A DNA stretch of 64,000 bases, taken from positions 2,976,001 through 3,040,000 of the forward strand of contig NZ_JAGIOC010000001.1 in NCBI RefSeq assembly GCF_017876515.1. Direction: 5' to 3'. Both the position numbers and the translations under genes were made by a program. The notes under the pieces were generated by a model. The model was not told the origin of the DNA. It did not search any database and saw nothing but the letters and a program-made list of their open reading frames with translations. Of the stretch, positions 58,960 through 64,000 are shown piece by piece. Source of the stretch: Brachybacterium fresconis (GTDB lineage Bacteria > Actinomycetota > Actinomycetes > Actinomycetales > Dermabacteraceae). Numbering within the stretch: position 1 is the stretch's first letter; each line of letters starts with the position of its first letter.

Positions 58960-59167
58960 GGTGCCTCCACGTCGGGGTGTGCCGGCGACGCCGGGCGGGT
59001 CGGACGCCATGCCCCGAGCATGATCAGAAAAGGGGCGAAAACTGTCGGAAGAATCAACTGTGGTTTAGGCTACGGAGTGGGGCACCCGCGGTCAAGGCGG
59101 TCCATCGCGGATATCCTCCCCAGGAGGGCGCCGCGACGGTGCCGCGATCGACGGGGAGGATGTGGAC
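58960..59167. promoter_or_regulatory. Divergent region between the esterase and LacI genes
   Basis: TAGGCT at 59066-59071 is a likely -10 box for the LacI gene. GGGGCGAAA at 59032-59040 repeats the left part of the yesL operator (GGGGCGAAACT), so autoregulation is possible. Confidence 0.45.
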
Positions 59168-60229
59168 ATGCCTGAGGACGGTTCGCGGCAGGGTCGCGTC
59201 ACCTTGAAGGACGTCGCGGAGCGGTCCGGGGTCTCGCTCGCGACCGCCTCGAAGGTCATGAACGGCCGGGCCGACGTGCGCGACTCGACGCGCGAGGAGG
59301 TCGCCGCCGCCGCGCGGACGCTCGGCTACCAGCCCAAACGGCGCGACACGGACCACCGACGCTCGGTCATGATCCACTTCGACACCCTCACCAGCCCTTA
59401 CGCGCTCCAGGTGCTCGAGGGCGCGGAGCAGTCCGCCCGGCGGGCCGACGTCGACCTGCTGGTGATGAGCGTGGACGAGCGCGGCCCCGGCTACCAGGGC
59501 CCGACCCGGGCGATGATGGCGGACCTCTCCGCCCGCGGGGTGGAGGGTCTCATCGCGGTGACGTCGCCGGTCGGCCCCCAGCACGCTCGCTGGAGCCGCG
59601 ACCTCAAGCTGCCGCTGATCGCCATCGACCCGGTGACGATCGGCCCCGACACCAAGGGGATCGTCGCGATCTCCGCCACCAACTGGGAGGGAGGCAACAG
59701 TGCCGTCCAGCACCTGCTGGACCTCGGGCACCGGCGGATCGGCATCATCGGCGGCCCGGAGGAATCCGTCCCCGCCCGCCAGCGCGTCCAGGGCTACCAC
59801 AGCGCCCTCGCCCAGGCGGGGATACCCGTCGACCCCGCGCTCATCGAGCACGGCAGCTTCAGCTACGAGGACGGTCAGCGCAGCGCCGAGACGCTGCTGA
59901 GCCTGTCCGAGCCGCCCACGGCGATCTTCGCGGTGGCCGACACCCTCGGGGTCGGCGTGCTGCGGGCCGCCCGCCGGCACAGGGTCTCCATCCCGGAGGA
60001 CCTCAGCGTGGTCAGCTTCGACGACACCATGATCGCCAGCTGGACCCACCCGCAGCTCACGGCCGTGCGCCAGCCGCTGTTCTCGATGGGCCAGGTCGCC
60101 GTGGAGCGCCTGCTGGCGCTGTCCTCGGACCCGGGACTGTTCGCCCACCCCTTCAAGCTCGAGACCCAGCTGATCGAACGCGAGTCGACCGCTCGGGCCG
60201 TGGAAGGGGCCCGGGCCACGAAGGGCTGA
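59168..60229 (+). CDS. LacI-family transcriptional regulator
   Basis: A 353-residue repressor. The LacI helix-turn-helix VTLKDVAERSGVSLATASKV and hinge MNGRADVRDSTREEVAAAAR occupy residues 11-55. The sugar-binding domain contains HRRIGIIGGPEESVPARQRV and SVVSFDDTMIASWTHPQLTA. GGGGAGG lies eight bases before the ATG at 59168; a GTG at 59162 is an alternative. Flanked by the esterase and the second ABC operon, it is the natural regulator of the xylan-use genes, with CGAAA/GAAAG palindromes as likely sites. Confidence 0.93.
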   Translation: MPEDGSRQGRVTLKDVAERSGVSLATASKVMNGRADVRDSTREEVAAAARTLGYQPKRRDTDHRRSVMIHFDTLTSPYALQVLEGAEQSARRADVDLLVMSVDERGPGYQGPTRAMMADLSARGVEGLIAVTSPVGPQHARWSRDLKLPLIAIDPVTIGPDTKGIVAISATNWEGGNSAVQHLLDLGHRRIGIIGGPEESVPARQRVQGYHSALAQAGIPVDPALIEHGSFSYEDGQRSAETLLSLSEPPTAIFAVADTLGVGVLRAARRHRVSIPEDLSVVSFDDTMIASWTHPQLTAVRQPLFSMGQVAVERLLALSSDPGLFAHPFKLETQLIERESTARAVEGARATKG

Positions 60230-60910
60230 GGGGCCACTCCGGCGCGCGGGGAGCGCGAGCACGAGGGCGTCGACGAAGGATCGCAGGAGCGCTTCTGCGG
60301 GGGGATGCACTGTGCGCTCCGGGGGAGCGTGGCCCGGATGGAGTCCGCCGAGGTCGGACGGGTCCTTTCGCCGCGTCGTCGAGCTCCCGCGCAAGAATCA
60401 CCCCAGGTGTCCACGGGGCGTGAGGCGCTGACGATTGTTTTTCAACAATTGTGCCGGAATAGGGAAGTCACAACAAGCGACCCATTTCGGGCATACGGTT
60501 CGATCTGTTCAGATTTGACACCGGGGGAGTCTTTTTGCCGGGGCGTCGACTGCATGACGGACAAAACGGACTTTTTCGGTCGACAACGGGTTTGTTACCG
60601 GGTCGTTACCTGACGGATATGACCATTTCGCCAGGCCGCCGGCGGCCTTGACGAGGGCGATGCTCCAGGTCATGGCCACTCTGTCCTTTTGTGCACCAGA
60701 CATGGACAGCCCTTGCGGGGCGCTCGAAGGTCATGTAGCGCGCGCGTTGAGCAAATTCTCAGGAAAAGGCATGCCGACCCTTGACGGGTCTCTTTGCTTA
60801 ATGTTGGCTGGACGTGTTGACGATCGGGAAGACGTGAATTCATTCGTTCCTTCCCTGGGTGATCGTCAGCGAAATAATGCCCGGCTGACGGCGCGCGAGA
60901 GAGGGAGACC
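60230..60910. promoter_or_regulatory. Long, AT-richer upstream region of the surface protein
   Basis: No gene is supported; short frames here lack coding character. The stretch 60430-60620 is much richer in A and T than its surroundings, with ATTGTT/AACAAT (about 60436-60451) as a small hairpin and several T-tracts. TTGACG (60781-60786), 17 bases, TTGGCT (60804-60809) is a possible promoter. GAGGGAGA before the ATG at 60911 is the ribosome binding site. Confidence 0.4.
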
Positions 60911-63900
60911 ATGCTCGATCCCGAACGAGGACGACTCGTCGAACCACCCCCACCACCACGAAGGCGGCGAGCCTGGCGACAGCGGGTCGCTCGGGGTGCA
61001 GCACTCGGGGTGGCAGGGGCTCTTCTGACCGCTGGCCCCGCGTCGGCCCTCGGCCTGAACACCTACCCCGACGAACCGACGGAATCCGAAGCAAGCGTCG
61101 CGGGCATGTCGCTCGCGGACGAGGACATCATCGGTCTCGGCCAGTCCCAGGCCGGCTCCGCCTCGAACCCGGGCCCGAACACCGAGGCGTTCAACGGCGC
61201 CATCGGCGGCGGCGAGGTCGTCGACTTCGGCTCCGGATACCAGATCCCTCTCGATGAGTTCCTCGAGTTCGGTGAGGTCGGGACGATCCAGAGCCGGTCG
61301 ACCGCGACGGACGGTCAGAACGGCGAGGCCATCACCGGTGTCGCCGGGGCCGATGGCGGGCTCACTCTCGATGGCACGGACGGTGACTTCGGCACGGCCC
61401 GGATCGATCTGCTGTCCATCGCCAAGGCCAGCGGGGCCGACACGGTCACCGATCAGATGATCGATCAGGCCGATCTGAGCTTCGGGCTCGGCGGTGCATG
61501 GGTCGAGTCGGTCAACGGTGAGTTCCAGGACCCCGACGCCGTGGGCGAGATGGGCCAGTACCGCGTCGGCGACATGAAGCTCGAACTCCACTCCCCGGCC
61601 GTCCAGGCTGCCGGCGACGGACTCAGCGACGCAGCCGGGCAGATGGAGCAGGAAGTCACCGACACCATCAACGACAGCCTCGACCTGACCAGCGCACTGC
61701 CGGTACCCGGTCTCTCGGTGGACACCGAGGTCTCCAGCACGCTCCAGGAGGACGTCCTCGACGCCACACTCCTCGGCCCCATCGCCACGGATGACGGCCT
61801 CGCCGGGATCAATCTCGGCGAGGGCACCGTCGTGGTGGACCTGGGCCGGATCGGCGGCAACGATGACGGCCTCATCGATCGGCCGGTCGGCATCAACAAC
61901 CAGAACCCGAACACCGAGCTCATCGATGACGAGACCTACCCGTTCATCGCGAGCAGCGTGCACGACGTCATCGACGAGACCGTCGACCTCTCCGTCGGGA
62001 CCGCCATGGACTCGCTGGAGAGCGTGAGCATCAGCTCCTCGGTGTCCGCCCCGGACGGCACGACGGCCTCGTGGGACATGACGCTGGCCGGGGAGGTCAC
62101 GAACTTCGAGTGCACCCCCGGTGGCATCACGGGCGCGGCGACCTGCGCGACCCTCGAGGGCGCGATGACCGCCATGGGTCCGATCATGACTCCGATCAAC
62201 GACATGATCACCAACCCGGAGGGCGTGATCTACGAGGCGTTCACCACCATCAAGACGGACCTGATGACCGTCCCGGTGCGCGCCGCTCTGGATCCCTTCC
62301 TCGAGCTGATCGCGAACAACCTGTTCTCGGTGCAGATCAACCACCAGGAGGTCCAGACCTGCGAGATGCCGGACGGCACGGAGGTGACGTCGGGACTGGA
62401 AGTGTCAGCCTTGAGCATCGGCGTCCTGGACGGCACCTCACGTATGGGCATCGGGAATGCCGGTGTCCGGGTCGATGCGTGTGATCTCGCCGCCGGCGAC
62501 CCCGTGGTCGAGTCCTCGAGCCCGGTTCCGGCCGGTGAGTGCTCGGAGATCACCTCCAGCGGCTGGGCACCCGAGAGCGAGGTCAGCTTCCAGCTGACGG
62601 ACGCCGAGGGTAACCCTGTCGGTGACCCGATCACCGCGACGGCCGACGCCGAGGGCAACATCCCGGCCGACACCTGCCTCACCGTTCCCGAGGGCACCGA
62701 ACCCGGCGACTACACCGTCGTCGGCGAGGGCCCGGACGGGAACACCGGTGAGTCGGACCTGACGGTCTACGCCCCTGATGCCGAGGTCGATTCGCCTGCC
62801 GCTCCCGGTGAGTGCGCTGTCGTGACCTCCGGCGGATGGATCCCGGACAGCGAGGTCTCGATCCAGCTGACCAGCGCCGAGGGCAATCCCGTCGGAGACC
62901 CCGTGACCGCTGTCGCAGATGAGGAGGGCAACCTGCCCGCCGACACATGCGTGGCGATTCCCGAGGGGACCGAGCCGGGCGACTACGAGGCGATCGTCTC
63001 GGATGACAACGGCGCTGAGATCCCGGCTCCCGTCGAGGTCGACGAGGCCGATGCCGACGAGGCCAGCCTGGACGCCTCCTCCCCGGTTGCGGCCGGTGGG
63101 GAGTCGGCCCTGACCGGTGATGGCTGGGCTCCGGACACGGACGTGTCGGTGCAGCTGACCGATCCGGACGGCAATGCCGTCGGTGATCCGGTCACCGTCA
63201 CGACCGATGAGAACGGTGCCTTCCCCGAGGGCACGGTGCTCCCGGTCCCCGAGGATGCGACTCCCGGCGATGGGTTCACCATCACCGCGACGGATCCTGA
63301 CGGCAACGAGGCGACCGACACGCTCGAGGTCACGCCGGCTGATTCGGCCGACGAGGCGAGCCTGGAGGCGTCCTCGCCGGTGCGCGTGGGCGATGAGTCC
63401 ACGCTGGAGTCCGAGGGCTGGACTCCGGATACCGAGGTCTCGGTGCAGCTGGCCGATGCCGAGGGCGATCCCGTCGGTGATCCGGCCACCGTCACCACCG
63501 ATGAGAACGGTGCCTTCCCCGAGGGCACTTCGCTCCCGGTTCCCGAGGATGCGACGCCGCGCGATGGCTACACCATCACCGCGGTCGATTCCGAGGGCAA
63601 CGAGGCGACCGACACCATCGAGATCGTCGCGGCCGATGCCGAGCTGTTCTCGCTGGATGCTTCGTCGCCGACTCCGGCCGGTGGCGAGTCCACCCTGGAA
63701 TCGGCAGGCTGGGCTCCGGGCACGGACGTGTCGGTGCAGCTGACTGATCCGGACGGCAATGCCGTCGGCGATCCGGTCACCGTCACGACCGATGAGAACG
63801 GTGCCTTCCCCGAGGGCACGGTGCTCCCGGTCCCCGAGGATGCGACGCCGGGCGATGGGTTCACCATCACCGCGACGGATCCTGACGGCAACGAGGCGAC

Positions 63901-64000
63901 CGACACGCTCGAGGTCACGCCGGCTGATTCGGCCGACGAGGCGAGCCTGGAGGCGTCCTCGCCGGTGCGCGTGGGCGATGAGTCCACGCTGGAGTCCGAG
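60911..64000 (+). CDS. Large secreted repeat protein, probable surface protein (3' partial)
   Basis: Open for 1,030 codons to the window edge. The signal peptide (basic start RRRRAWRQRVARG, then ALGVAGALLTAGPASA) is followed by about 480 residues resembling actinobacterial choice-of-anchor G surface proteins (for example GGAWVESVNGEFQDPD, VDLGRIGGNDDGLID). From about residue 530 come tandem Ig-like domains of 87-98 residues: R1 at 62503, R2 at about 62776, R3 at 63059, R4 at 63353, R5 at about 63640, R6 at about 63937. R1 and R2 have a Cys pair (GEC...DTC); later ones lack it. The C-terminal anchor is beyond the window. The family name is from memory. Confidence 0.82.
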   Translation, partial: MLDPERGRLVEPPPPPRRRRAWRQRVARGAALGVAGALLTAGPASALGLNTYPDEPTESEASVAGMSLADEDIIGLGQSQAGSASNPGPNTEAFNGAIGGGEVVDFGSGYQIPLDEFLEFGEVGTIQSRSTATDGQNGEAITGVAGADGGLTLDGTDGDFGTARIDLLSIAKASGADTVTDQMIDQADLSFGLGGAWVESVNGEFQDPDAVGEMGQYRVGDMKLELHSPAVQAAGDGLSDAAGQMEQEVTDTINDSLDLTSALPVPGLSVDTEVSSTLQEDVLDATLLGPIATDDGLAGINLGEGTVVVDLGRIGGNDDGLIDRPVGINNQNPNTELIDDETYPFIASSVHDVIDETVDLSVGTAMDSLESVSISSSVSAPDGTTASWDMTLAGEVTNFECTPGGITGAATCATLEGAMTAMGPIMTPINDMITNPEGVIYEAFTTIKTDLMTVPVRAALDPFLELIANNLFSVQINHQEVQTCEMPDGTEVTSGLEVSALSIGVLDGTSRMGIGNAGVRVDACDLAAGDPVVESSSPVPAGECSEITSSGWAPESEVSFQLTDAEGNPVGDPITATADAEGNIPADTCLTVPEGTEPGDYTVVGEGPDGNTGESDLTVYAPDAEVDSPAAPGECAVVTSGGWIPDSEVSIQLTSAEGNPVGDPVTAVADEEGNLPADTCVAIPEGTEPGDYEAIVSDDNGAEIPAPVEVDEADADEASLDASSPVAAGGESALTGDGWAPDTDVSVQLTDPDGNAVGDPVTVTTDENGAFPEGTVLPVPEDATPGDGFTITATDPDGNEATDTLEVTPADSADEASLEASSPVRVGDESTLESEGWTPDTEVSVQLADAEGDPVGDPATVTTDENGAFPEGTSLPVPEDATPRDGYTITAVDSEGNEATDTIEIVAADAELFSLDASSPTPAGGESTLESAGWAPGTDVSVQLTDPDGNAVGDPVTVTTDENGAFPEGTVLPVPEDATPGDGFTITATDPDGNEATDTLEVTPADSADEASLEASSPVRVGDESTLESE
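63121..64000. repeat. 585-bp higher-order repeat inside the surface-protein gene
   Basis: The sequence 63121-63415 recurs from 63706 to the window end with only about six differences, in phase with two Ig-like domains per unit. Confidence 0.85.

Noticed and set aside
60305..60613. Small open frame of 102 codons before the surface-protein gene
   Set aside because: It crosses the AT-rich region with no coding bias, has no ribosome binding site and resembles nothing known.
60430..60900. Riboswitch (such as c-di-AMP type) before the surface-protein gene
   Set aside because: I could not align the conserved core of any known riboswitch; a covariance-model search would be needed.
1..64000. Anti-phage defence system, prophage or biosynthetic gene cluster
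   Set aside because: No integrase, restriction, toxin-antitoxin, polyketide, peptide-synthetase or RiPP genes could be recognised. The only mobile gene is the IS1380 transposase.

Overview
The window is very GC-rich chromosomal DNA with dense genes, many GTG starts, TANNNT-type -10 boxes placed directly before start codons (leaderless genes) and Tat-type lipoprotein signals. This fits a high-GC actinobacterium. The gene mix (xylan and hexuronate use, DhaKL, a large repeat-rich surface protein) suggests Micrococcales, perhaps a Brachybacterium-like organism. The genus is an inference from general gene content, not from a search. No rRNA, tRNA, CRISPR array, phage or plasmid module was found.

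Bases 1-4,000 look worn: the end of a truncated gene, a complete IS1380-family insertion sequence (167-1884), an orphan reading frame, a probable deaminase fragment, an LLM-type flavin oxidoreductase and a small gene broken by an in-frame stop. From 4,000 to 20,000 come housekeeping and accessory genes: an aldo/keto reductase, a histidine phosphatase, dihydroxyacetone kinase subunits DhaK-DhaL, a TauE/SafE exporter, an arylsulfotransferase-like lipoprotein, a WYL regulator divergent from a DinB-family gene, a second DinB-like gene, an MFS transporter, two Gfo/Idh/MocA oxidoreductases and a pair of unknown membrane proteins.

From 19,257 to 34,700 lies hexuronate/aldonate catabolism in two blocks: an IclR regulator divergent from an MFS transporter and a ManD-type mannonate dehydratase, and a four-gene operon read leftward (mannonate oxidoreductase, idonate-type dehydrogenase, KDPG aldolase, KDG kinase). 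Together they would take fructuronate to mannonate to KDG to KDPG to pyruvate plus glyceraldehyde-3-phosphate. A second arylsulfotransferase-like lipoprotein, mgtE, a MarR-MFS pair and an old-yellow-enzyme reductase lie between the blocks.

From 34,839 to 60,229 is a pentose/xylan region. It holds a sugar ABC importer (binding protein and two permeases) in one operon with two Gfo/Idh/MocA enzymes and a ThuA-domain protein; a ROK repressor; xylA and xylB; a GH3 glycosidase overlapping a GH10 xylanase, both without signal peptides; YesL; a second ABC importer of the LplBC type; an acetylxylan-esterase-like hydrolase; and a LacI regulator. The layout implies import of acetylated xylo-oligosaccharides and their breakdown inside the cell. 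No ABC ATPase is present, so a shared ATPase must be encoded elsewhere. Several promoters carry palindromes that link the ROK and LacI regulators to these operons.

The window ends inside a large secreted repeat protein (60,911 to beyond 64,000) with near-identical tandem Ig-like repeats. Intergenic spaces are rich in long palindromes and GC-rich tandem repeats. One palindrome type occurs twice around mgtE with compensating changes in its arms.
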